Source of the DNA: CAZCBN01 sp964496975
Lineage (GTDB): Bacteria; Planctomycetota; Phycisphaerae; Phycisphaerales; UBA1924
Direction of reading: 5' to 3'
Assembly: GCA_964496975.1 (NCBI GenBank)
Contig: CAZCBN010000156.1
Span: 1-6,381, forward strand
Length of the DNA: 6,381 nt
The position numbers and the translations under genes are program-made. The notes beneath the pieces are model-generated. The model was not told the DNA's origin and did no database searches. It was given only the letters and a program-made list of their open reading frames with translations. Below, piece by piece: positions 1 to 5,200 of the stretch (position 1 is the first letter of the stretch; each line of letters starts with the position of its first letter).

Positions 1-105
1 TGGTGGGGGCGGCGGCGGCCGGCCCTGACGCACCCCGCGGCCCCGACGCGCCGCGACCGCCGACCCTCTTCGCGCCCACTCGTTTCGCGCCCAGCCACCC
101 GCACC
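1..105. other. Left-edge stretch with no assignable gene
   Basis: No convincing gene is visible. In plus frame 2 the first nine codons read Gly-Gly-Gly-Gly-Gly-Gly-Arg-Pro and then stop with TGA at 26-28. This could be the glycine-rich C-terminus of a gene that enters from the left and converges on the carbonic anhydrase gene, but eight codons cannot prove it. A 10-base direct repeat TTCGCGCCCA occurs at 69-78 and 84-93. Two similar Pro-Asp-Ala-Pro-Arg-like units at about 23-57 look like GC-rich low complexity. Confidence 0.3.
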
Positions 106-138
106 AAAAACAGAGCGGGCCCGACATGTCGGGCCCGC
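106..138 (-). terminator. Intrinsic terminator of the carbonic anhydrase gene
   Basis: Bases 115-138 are a perfect 24-base palindrome whose half-site is GCGGGCCCGACA. As RNA it folds into a 10-bp GC-rich stem with a 4-base loop (125-128). Read on the minus strand the stem is followed by TCTG and then five T residues (110-106), the classic rho-independent layout. It lies about 50 bases after the TAA stop of the carbonic anhydrase gene at 188. On the plus strand no T-run follows the stem, so termination should work mainly leftward. Confidence 0.88.
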
Positions 139-187
139 CCCGTGGTGCAGTCTCCTGCGCTCCATTCTCCGCGCCCTGCCCCGGTGC

Positions 188-1021
188 TTACGCCCGGCGG
201 CGACGGCTCGCCAGCACGCCCATCAGCAGCACCGCCGCAGACGCCGGCGCCGGGATCAGCCGCGCATCGTCCGTGAACAGCGACCGCCCGAGCAACGCCT
301 GCGGCTCGCGCGAGTTCCCCTCGGGGTACAGGTCCGCGAACGCCTCGAACTGATCGAGCGAAATCTCCAGCGTGTCCGTCAGCACCACCCACGACACCGG
401 GCCCGAGAAGGGCGACGTCGTCAGGCTCCCGGTGTACCGCACGCTCCGCAGGTCATCGCTCAGCAGCGACCCCAGGTCGAACGCGTCCACCGTCACCGCC
501 TCAGACTCCTCGTCCTCCGGCAGCTCGCCGAAGATCGCGTCGAGCGACTCGTTGAACGACCCGATCTCGATCCACCGCGCCACCACCATCAGGTTCCCGG
601 ACGCATCCTGGTGCACCATGTGCAGCTCCATGTCGAACGAGTTCCCGTTCAACAGATGCTCCGACACCTGATGGAAGTGGAACTGCACCAGGTTGAACAC
701 CGGCCCGTTCCCCACCCGCACCGAGCCCGCGCCCGCCTGCACGTCCGTGCGGATCGTCGACTCCACCTCGGGCGAGCCCGTGTTTCGCGCCGTCACCGTC
801 GTGCTCCCGCTGTAGTCAAAGCTCAGCGCGTCCAGCGTCGACAGCGTCAGATTCTCGCTGCGGATGTCGATCGGGCTCTCGCCCCCCGACCGGCCGCACG
901 TGCCGCACCCGCACGCGTCCGCGTGCCCCGCCCCGATCCCCGTGCGCCCGACGACGGGCCCCGCGAGCGCGACCCCGCTCGACAACGCACACAGCACCAC
1001 CATCGGAAACTCACAACGCAT
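188..1021 (-). CDS. Alpha-class carbonic anhydrase, secreted, with PEP-CTERM-like tail
   Basis: This 277-residue protein should interconvert CO2 and bicarbonate outside the cytoplasm. The alpha-CA signatures appear in order: SPIDI (49-53), QFHFH (113-117) and ELHMVH (132-137). The zinc ligands would be H115, H117 and H134, with E121 and E132 at the usual supporting positions. YTGSLTTSP (196-204) holds T201, the counterpart of Thr199 of human CA II, and NSREPQ (236-241) matches the C-terminal motif. The segment NTGSPEVES (80-88) aligns with the proton-shuttle region but has Ser83 where His64 is expected. Residues 1-20 look like a Sec signal peptide. The stretch before SPIDI is short and cysteine-rich (C37, C39, C42) instead of the usual Trp-containing segment. 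The C-terminus has Pro-Ala-Pro-Ala-Ser (257-261), a hydrophobic run and four arginines (273-276), resembling a PEP-CTERM exosortase signal. ATG at 1021 lies 7 bases after GGAG (1032-1029); ATG at 1024 is possible, and an upstream in-frame start at 1150 would bury the signal peptide. Family call is strong; sorting is inferred. Confidence 0.93.
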   Translation of the reverse strand: MRCEFPMVVLCALSSGVALAGPVVGRTGIGAGHADACGCGTCGRSGGESPIDIRSENLTLSTLDALSFDYSGSTTVTARNTGSPEVESTIRTDVQAGAGSVRVGNGPVFNLVQFHFHQVSEHLLNGNSFDMELHMVHQDASGNLMVVARWIEIGSFNESLDAIFGELPEDEESEAVTVDAFDLGSLLSDDLRSVRYTGSLTTSPFSGPVSWVVLTDTLEISLDQFEAFADLYPEGNSREPQALLGRSLFTDDARLIPAPASAAVLLMGVLASRRRRA

Positions 1022-1028
1022 CATCGTT

Positions 1029-1032
1029 CTCC
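1029..1032 (-). promoter_or_regulatory. Ribosome binding site GGAG deciding the carbonic anhydrase start
   Basis: On the minus strand the sequence reads CTGGAGAACG followed by two adjacent ATG codons. GGAG is 4 bases from the first ATG (1024) and 7 bases from the second (1021). The second spacing is closer to optimal. Both place a signal peptide at the N-terminus, unlike the in-frame start at 1150. Confidence 0.65.
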
Positions 1033-1091
1033 AGAAAAAGATCACCGCGCACACAGCGGCCGAGAAACACCGCCCGGCGATCTTCTCGCCG

Positions 1092-1109
1092 CCGCGGCAT
1101 CGGCCGCGG
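1092..1109. other. Perfect 7-bp hairpin in the carbonic anhydrase leader
   Basis: The arms CCGCGGC (1092-1098) and GCCGCGG (1103-1109) pair perfectly around a 4-base loop. The hairpin sits about 70 bases upstream of the chosen start codon. No T-run follows on the minus strand, so it is not an obvious terminator. Chance is possible in DNA of this composition. Confidence 0.4.
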
Positions 1110-1122
1110 AAACACCACGGCC

Positions 1123-1139
1123 CGTGCGCACCGCGCACG
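1123..1139. other. Second perfect 7-bp hairpin in the carbonic anhydrase leader
   Basis: The arms CGTGCGC (1123-1129) and GCGCACG (1133-1139) pair perfectly around a 3-base loop. It lies 13 bases from the neighbouring hairpin at 1092-1109, so the two could form a tandem structure in the 5' untranslated region of the carbonic anhydrase transcript. Confidence 0.4.
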
Positions 1140-1226
1140 CCATCGCGCACGCCGCGGCACAGGCCCGGCGCCCCCGCCGGACCGACCCGTCTCGTCTGTC
1201 TCTCAGCGACACGTCCAACAACACCT

Positions 1227-1256
1227 ACGGCGGAGCCGGGAGAAACCGGACGCCGT
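1227..1256. other. Two-tier inverted repeat upstream of the carbonic anhydrase gene
   Basis: ACGGCG (1227-1232) pairs with CGCCGT (1251-1256). Inside it CCGG (1236-1239) pairs with CCGG (1246-1249) around the 6-base loop GAGAAA, with an asymmetric internal loop (GAG against A). The shape loosely recalls a tRNA T-arm joined to an acceptor strand, but the loop is not a canonical T-loop. Its function is unknown; no T-run follows on either strand. Confidence 0.4.
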
Positions 1257-1302
1257 GACGCGACTCAACACCGCGCCGCGGCCTCGTATTCCTCATACCG
1301 CT

Positions 1303-1338
1303 AAAAAGATCGACATCTCCGCACCGTGCATCGCACGG
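1303..1338 (-). terminator. Weak candidate terminator of the propeller gene
   Basis: Eight bases after the TGA stop (1348-1346) the minus strand has a 6-bp stem, CCGTGC and GCACGG (1338-1333 and 1329-1324), around a 3-base loop. Five T residues lie at 1307-1303. The gap of 16 bases between stem and T-run is longer than normal. A second small stem (AGAT/ATCT, 1318-1307) abuts the T-run but has only 4 bp, so the assignment is tentative. Confidence 0.35.
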
Positions 1339-1345
1339 CCGCGCG

Positions 1346-2536
1346 TCACGGCACCACAGCGTCGAGGCGATGCACCTGGGAACCGATCGCGAACACCCGC
1401 ACCGCGCCCGCCTCCCCCGCGACCGGCACCACGCGGATCTTGTTCACCGCGTTCCCCATCTTCACGCGCGTCCACGTCGCCCCGCCGTCCTCGGTCAAAA
1501 AGCCCCCCGGCACCGCGCCCACCCAGCCCACCTTCTCATTGACAAACGCCACGCCGAACTCGCGCACCGCCGCGTCGTCCACCAGCGGCAGCTCGCGCCA
1601 CGTCCGCCCGCCGTCCTCCGTCTTCGCCACGTACCGCGTCGAGACGGACGGGTCTGGGTTGTACGACTGCACGGTGCAGTATCCCACGCTCCGGCTCGGA
1701 AAGTGCATCTTCCACGTCAGTTCAAAGGGCCGCGTGGACTCATACACCCGCCGCCAGGTCGCGCCCCCGTCCTCGGTCATCAGGATCACCGCCCGGCTCT
1801 CCGACACATCCCCGCTGCTCGCCGACGCGACCAGACCGATCTGATCGGTGAAGAAGTGCACGTCCAGCACCATCGCGCCGTGCGGCGAAAGGTCCATCGC
1901 CTCCCACGTCTCGCCGAGGTCGCGCGACATCACGAGCCACGCCGGCCCGCCCACCCTTCCGCCGCCGACGATGAGCGTCTTCTCCCCCGCCTCGCCCGCG
2001 TTGATGAAGGGATATCGGACCACCTCCAGCGCGCACAGACCCTTCAGGCCTTCGGCGTGCAGCCCCGTCACGGGCGTCAGCGTCCGGCCGCCGTCGGCCG
2101 TGCGGTACAGCACGGTCTCGTCGCTCACGTTCGGGAAGTACCCCGTGCCGACGTTCCCGATGAACCCGGTGCTTTCATCAAGAAACGCAAGGCACCGGAT
2201 GAACGTCCCGGGCTTCTCGCTCCGCAGCTCCCACGTCTCGCCCCCGTCCACGGTGCCGAACAGCTTGCCGGCCCCGTTGCCGTAGTACCCCACGTCGGGC
2301 GAGACAAAGACAATGTCGTCCTGCTTCCCGCGGTACGCCTCGGTGGGCAGCGACCGCCACGCCGCCCAGGGCGTCGCCGCGACCGCTGCTGACGCGGCGG
2401 CGGCCGGCTCGCCGGGCGTCGCCGGCTGCGCCGCGCACCAACCGGATGCGAGCGCCACCCCGCCGCACACCACCGCCCGAACCGCCTGCGCTGCCTGCCC
2501 CGCCCGCCCCGACTTGTCCATCGCGATGCGCCGCAT
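1346..2536 (-). CDS. Secreted YCF48/BNR-like beta-propeller protein
   Basis: This 396-residue protein has six evenly spaced Asp-box motifs of the form S/T-x-D-G-G-x-T-W: at 95-102, 146-153 (Trp replaced by Leu), 204-211 (first Gly replaced by Leu), 254-261, 306-313 and 348-355. Motifs such as DVGYYGN, STGFIGN and KVGWVGA precede them. This pattern is that of the YCF48 / photosystem-II-assembly-like and BNR/sialidase-like propellers. Sialidase catalytic residues are not evident, so a binding or assembly role is more likely than hydrolysis. Residues 18-36 are hydrophobic and end in Cys-Ala-Ala, consistent with Sec export; Trp before C34 makes a lipobox unlikely. An Ala/Pro-rich linker (38-59) follows. 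ATG 2536 was chosen because GAGGAGG (2550-2544) stands 7 bases upstream; GTG 2539 and ATG 2521 are alternatives. It lies 73 bases after the acetyltransferase gene on the same strand. The ligand or partner is unknown. Confidence 0.88.
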   Translation of the reverse strand: MRRIAMDKSGRAGQAAQAVRAVVCGGVALASGWCAAQPATPGEPAAAASAAVAATPWAAWRSLPTEAYRGKQDDIVFVSPDVGYYGNGAGKLFGTVDGGETWELRSEKPGTFIRCLAFLDESTGFIGNVGTGYFPNVSDETVLYRTADGGRTLTPVTGLHAEGLKGLCALEVVRYPFINAGEAGEKTLIVGGGRVGGPAWLVMSRDLGETWEAMDLSPHGAMVLDVHFFTDQIGLVASASSGDVSESRAVILMTEDGGATWRRVYESTRPFELTWKMHFPSRSVGYCTVQSYNPDPSVSTRYVAKTEDGGRTWRELPLVDDAAVREFGVAFVNEKVGWVGAVPGGFLTEDGGATWTRVKMGNAVNKIRVVPVAGEAGAVRVFAIGSQVHRLDAVVP

Positions 2537-2543
2537 CACTCCG

Positions 2544-2550
2544 CCTCCTC
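2544..2550 (-). promoter_or_regulatory. Strong ribosome binding site of the propeller gene
   Basis: GAGGAGG on the minus strand stands 7 bases before ATG 2536, which favours this start over GTG 2539 (4 bases) and the internal ATG 2521. Confidence 0.75.
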
Positions 2551-2552
2551 AA

Positions 2553-2573
2553 CCGCCGCGGGCTGCGCGGCGG
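2553..2573 (-). promoter_or_regulatory. Perfect 8-bp GC hairpin just upstream of the propeller gene RBS
   Basis: The arms CCGCCGCG (2553-2560) and CGCGGCGG (2566-2573) pair perfectly around a 5-base loop. On the minus strand the stem ends only two bases before the ribosome binding site. No T-run follows. It could shape translation of the propeller gene, mark an RNA processing point after the acetyltransferase gene, or be chance. In the same gap the octamer CACGGAAC (minus strand) occurs twice, at 2607-2600 and 2588-2581. Confidence 0.4.
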
Positions 2574-2609
2574 GGGCTGTGTTCCGTGTCGTGCGCCACG
2601 TTCCGTGCC

Positions 2610-3209
2610 TCACGCCGACCGATAGGTGTAGGCCCGCAGCGGCTTGGCCGGGTTGCCCACGCACACGTGCCACGCCGGCATGTCCTTGAACACGCTCGAG
2701 CGCGCGCCCACCACGCACCCCTCGCCGATCGTCACGCCCGGCGCCACAAACGCGTCCGCCGCCACCCACGCCCGCTTGCCGATGGTGATGGGCTTCGGTA
2801 CCAGCGGCCTCCGCTCCAGCTCAAAGTCGTGCGTTGCGCCGCAGAGATAGCTGTACTGGCTCACCGTCGCGCGCTCGCCGACGGTGATCGTGTCCACGCA
2901 ATAGCAGTCCACATCGTCCGCCAGCGTCGCGTAGTCCCCCATCACCAGGTTCCACGGCGCCCACACCTTCGCCCGCGGGTAGACCCGGCTCTTCCACGTG
3001 ATGCGCGCGCCGAAAAGCTTCAACAACATCGCACGCCACACGTGCGCCGGCCTCGGGCTCCAGCGGAACACCGTCCCTTGCACAAGGCCCCACACCAGCC
3101 GCCCGAGCTTGTGCCGCGGCGAATGAATGCTCTTGGGCACCCACGCCCCGCCTGTGCCCCCGCCTGTGCCTGTGCTTGTGCTTGCGCCGCCGCTCGAAAC
3201 CTCCGACAT
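2610..3209 (-). CDS. WcaF-like hexapeptide-repeat O-acetyltransferase
   Basis: This 199-residue protein resembles the colanic-acid acetyltransferase WcaF group, which transfers acetyl from acetyl-CoA to a sugar hydroxyl in the cytoplasm. The family core starts near HKLGRLVWGLVQ (33-44), continues through SPRPAHVWRAMLLKLFGAR (51-69) and VWAPWNL (82-88), and then runs as left-handed beta-helix hexapeptide repeats. THD at 126-128 supplies the expected catalytic histidine, H127. The end, VGNPAKPLRAYTYR, is the usual closing motif. Before the core stands a Gly/Ser/Thr-rich stretch (about 5-22) made by a hexanucleotide repeat; it is not part of the family fold. ATG 3209 has GGGGG 7 bases upstream. 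GTG 3215 is also possible and would overlap the TGA of the sulfotransferase by four bases (GTGA), adding two residues. Either way the genes are tightly coupled and probably modify the same polymer. The donor is assumed acetyl-CoA; the acceptor sugar cannot be seen. Confidence 0.9.
   Translation of the reverse strand: MSEVSSGGASTSTGTGGGTGGAWVPKSIHSPRHKLGRLVWGLVQGTVFRWSPRPAHVWRAMLLKLFGARITWKSRVYPRAKVWAPWNLVMGDYATLADDVDCYCVDTITVGERATVSQYSYLCGATHDFELERRPLVPKPITIGKRAWVAADAFVAPGVTIGEGCVVGARSSVFKDMPAWHVCVGNPAKPLRAYTYRSA
3151..3186. repeat. Hexanucleotide repeat in the acetyltransferase N-terminus
   Basis: CCTGTG occurs at 3151, 3163 and 3169, followed by CTTGTG (3175) and CTTGCG (3181). On the coding strand this gives the Ser/Thr/Gly-rich N-terminal stretch. 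The unit is a multiple of three, so changes in copy number would keep the frame. Confidence 0.6.
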
Positions 3210-3211
3210 CG

Positions 3212-4027
3212 TCACACCCCCAGGCCCTGTGCCCCGGCCGGCCAGGCCGCGAGCCGCGCCATCGCCCCTCCGGCCTCCGCGTCAAAGAACGCCTGCGCGT
3301 CGGCGTCGAACGCCTCGGCACGCTTCAGCGGCGTGTATCGGCCGTTGTGCACGTTCGTGCTCTCAAGGTTTCCGGTGAGCCGCGCCAGCGCCGCCTGCAG
3401 CGGCGTGCGGATCGGCGCCGGCAGCACCGGTTGAACCCCCCGCGCGCGCTCACCCAGCACCCCCTCCAGCGCCGCCACCACCGCCTCCGGGCGCTTCACA
3501 AGATCCTCAAAGCGGATGACCCTGACCCCCGGCGCATCGAGCCACGCGAGCACGTGCGACGCCCAAAACGCCGGCGGGGTCTGGCCCTCGTTGTTCGGCT
3601 CGCGCAAAAACTGCGCAAACGGCCGCAGCCCGCCCGCCTTGAAGTTCGCCGTCCACGCGTGCATCGAGCACATCACGTCGCGCCCGTCGCGTACGACGTA
3701 GAGCCGATCGGCGTCCGCCAGAATGGCGCGCAGCAGCTCCCGCTTTGCGGGGTCGGTCTGCGGGAAGTCTGGGAAGGCGTGCGACTTCAGCGTGGGCCGC
3801 GGGGCCTTGCGCAGGATGGCGCGCGCGCCGGCCTCGTCGATCGGGCGGTGGTGGCCCACGTTGAGCCGATCGAGACTCAGATAACTGTCGTGGATGCTCT
3901 CCAAGGGCCGGAGGCGCGGCCGGCACGCGCGGAACTGCCGCCGCAGGAGATCCATGAGCAGGTGCGTGCCGGAGCGGAAGTGGCTCGCGACGAGGATGGG
4001 CCGGCCGATGTCGAGGGCGAGGGTCAC
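3212..4027 (-). CDS. Sulfotransferase family protein (divergent type)
   Basis: This 271-residue protein should transfer a sulfuryl group from PAPS to an acceptor hydroxyl. The N-terminal strand and 5'-phosphosulfate loop read ILVASHFRSGTHLL (11-24), with Arg18 where Lys is common. KSHAFPDFP (81-89) offers H83 as the likely catalytic histidine. YVVRDGRDVMCSMHAW (110-125) is the 3'-phosphate site, with R113 and S121 as ligands. IRFEDLVKRPE is the typical later motif. The end lacks a clear RKGxxGDW motif; GRYTPLKRAEA resembles the alternative pattern of more distant family members. The start is GTG 4027, with GGGAG (4040-4036) 8 bases upstream. The frame stays open far beyond this, up to 5284, but that part lies opposite the plus-strand sulfotransferase and is low-complexity Arg/Pro/His sequence. 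ATG 4150 would add 41 such residues. Its TGA overlaps the alternative GTG start of the acetyltransferase gene, so the two are probably co-transcribed. The acceptor is unknown; a surface polysaccharide is inferred from neighbours. Confidence 0.87.
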   Translation of the reverse strand: MTLALDIGRPILVASHFRSGTHLLMDLLRRQFRACRPRLRPLESIHDSYLSLDRLNVGHHRPIDEAGARAILRKAPRPTLKSHAFPDFPQTDPAKRELLRAILADADRLYVVRDGRDVMCSMHAWTANFKAGGLRPFAQFLREPNNEGQTPPAFWASHVLAWLDAPGVRVIRFEDLVKRPEAVVAALEGVLGERARGVQPVLPAPIRTPLQAALARLTGNLESTNVHNGRYTPLKRAEAFDADAQAFFDAEAGGAMARLAAWPAGAQGLGV

Positions 4028-4294
4028 CCGATCGGCTCCCGATCGTCCCGCGGCGTGCGCGTCGCCGCCGGGGCCCGCGGGCCGCACGCCCGCAGCGTTG
4101 GGCGGCCGCGGGGTCGGATATGACGGCGTGTGTGCGGGTGTTTCGCCCATCCGAACGGCCCCCGGCGGACCCGGCGCCAGCGCGGGCCGATAGACCCCGT
4201 CCCGGCGCGCACCGCCGAGGGATCGGCACAGGGCCGGTCGGCCGCTATCGTACCACCCGCGTTGTTGGTGACAGGCGTTTGAACGGGTGATCGC
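4028..4294. promoter_or_regulatory. Divergent intergenic region between the two sulfotransferase genes
   Basis: Both transcription units point away from this 267-base stretch, so promoters for both are expected here. No consensus sigma-70 pair is clear; TACGAT on the minus strand (4252-4247) could be a -10 element but has no good -35. CCCGATCG occurs twice, at 4027-4034 and 4038-4045, exactly 11 bases apart and flanking the ribosome binding site GGGAG (4040-4036) of the minus-strand gene. The plus-strand gene has only a weak site, GGGTGA (4285-4290), 4 bases before ATG 4295. Confidence 0.5.
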
Positions 4295-5200
4295 ATGACT
4301 GTCGTGAAGACCCTCGAGGGTCTGACCAAGAAGTACCTGCCCCCGCCGGCGGCTCGGTTCGCCAAGCGGCTTGTGGTGCACCCGCGGTACGCGGCGCAGG
4401 CGGCGGCGTGCCGCAAGGGGTTCGCGGCGTACGGCGAGCGGTACCCGCAGAAGATCCTGTTCGTGGCGGGCCTGCCCAAGAGCGGGACGACATGGCTCGA
4501 GAAGATGGTGTCGAGCTGGCCGGGCTTTCATGAGCTGCTGATCCCCGACGTGGCGTCGCACGAGCTGCGGACGGGGGGCAGCCACGACTACGACCTGCCG
4601 CCGGGCATGTTCGCGCGGATGAAGAACATGCTGGTGCTGACGAAGATGCACGTCCACGGGAGTGTGCACAACGTGCGGGTGCTGCGCGACGCGGGCGTGA
4701 ACTCGGTGGTGCTGTTCCGCGACCTGCGCGACGTGGCCGTGAGCAACCACTTCTACGTGGCGAACACGCCCTGGCACCCCGAGCACCCGCACTACGCGGG
4801 GCGCACGGTGCAGCAGGGGCTTCTGGCGTTCGCCGAGCGCACGCTGCCGGCGTACGAGGCGTGGGTGCGGAGCTGGCACGCGAACCACGACCCGCAGCGC
4901 ACGCTGATCCTGCGGTACGAGGAGCTGCTCGCCGACGCGGGGGACTGCCTGCGCCGCGTGGCGTCGCTCTTCCAGCTCGACGCGAGCGAGGAGCGGATCC
5001 GCGGGATCGTGGAGGCGAACTCGTTCGAGCGGATGAGCGGCGGGCGGTCTCGCGGGCAGGGGGACGGCACGCAGTTTGTGCGCAAGGGCGTCGCCGGCGA
5101 CTGGGTGAACCACTTCACGCCCGAGGTGAAGGAGGCGTACAAGCGGGCCGTCGGCGGCTTCCTTGTGGAGTTCGGGTACGAGCGCGACGAGTCGTGGTGA
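4295..5200 (+). CDS. Sulfotransferase family protein (Sulfotransfer_1 type)
   Basis: This 301-residue protein is a textbook PAPS-dependent sulfotransferase of cytosolic type. GLPKSGTTWLEKMV (59-72) is the 5'-phosphosulfate loop with Lys62. LTKMH (115-119) supplies H119 as the probable catalytic base. FRDLRDVAVSNHFY (141-154) is the 3'-phosphate site with R142 and S150. RKGVAGDWVNHFT (263-275) is the conserved C-terminal cofactor and dimerisation motif. Length and motif order fit the family. About 50 residues precede the core, including a basic stretch (KTLEGLTKKYLPPP) that may be a helix; there is no signal peptide. The gene starts at ATG 4295 behind a weak ribosome binding site and ends with TGA at 5198-5200. 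A glycosyltransferase gene follows after 70 bases, so this one probably sulfates a sugar or lipid-linked intermediate of the same pathway. Similar proteins elsewhere act on small molecules or peptides, so the acceptor is open. Confidence 0.94.
   Translation: MTVVKTLEGLTKKYLPPPAARFAKRLVVHPRYAAQAAACRKGFAAYGERYPQKILFVAGLPKSGTTWLEKMVSSWPGFHELLIPDVASHELRTGGSHDYDLPPGMFARMKNMLVLTKMHVHGSVHNVRVLRDAGVNSVVLFRDLRDVAVSNHFYVANTPWHPEHPHYAGRTVQQGLLAFAERTLPAYEAWVRSWHANHDPQRTLILRYEELLADAGDCLRRVASLFQLDASEERIRGIVEANSFERMSGGRSRGQGDGTQFVRKGVAGDWVNHFTPEVKEAYKRAVGGFLVEFGYERDESW

Larger units (their letters stand above)
1022..1345. other. 324-base intergenic leader between propeller gene and carbonic anhydrase
   Basis: No gene is supported here. 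Reading leftward, it holds a weak candidate terminator for the propeller gene, then a two-tier hairpin (1256-1227), then two perfect 7-bp hairpins (1139-1123 and 1109-1092), and finally the ribosome binding site of the carbonic anhydrase gene. A 10-base direct repeat CGCGCACGCC occurs at 1132-1141 and 1144-1153. I could not place a -35/-10 promoter with confidence, although the promoter of the carbonic anhydrase gene most likely lies here because the gap is long and a terminator candidate precedes it. Confidence 0.5.

Noticed and set aside
2..28. C-terminal end of a plus-strand gene (glycine run, Arg-Pro, TGA)
   Set aside because: Only eight codons are visible and GGC repeats produce glycine runs by chance, so it is not called as a gene.
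1230..1322. Possible 93-base tRNA (or tmRNA end) on the minus strand
   Set aside because: The acceptor-like arms pair over 6 bp, but the T-loop is not canonical (TTTCTC), the D-loop lacks GG, no good anticodon arm with U33 is found, and no CCA follows. It is kept only as an observation on the hairpin.
1370..2392. Plus-strand 340-residue open frame opposite the propeller gene
   Set aside because: It is Arg/His/Pro-rich with no recognisable motif, while the minus strand has six Asp-boxes and a signal peptide.
3207..4027. Sulfotransferase and acetyltransferase as one frameshifted fusion
   Set aside because: Each has a complete family fold, its own start with ribosome binding site, and a standard four-base stop/start overlap is available, so two separate genes explain the sequence.
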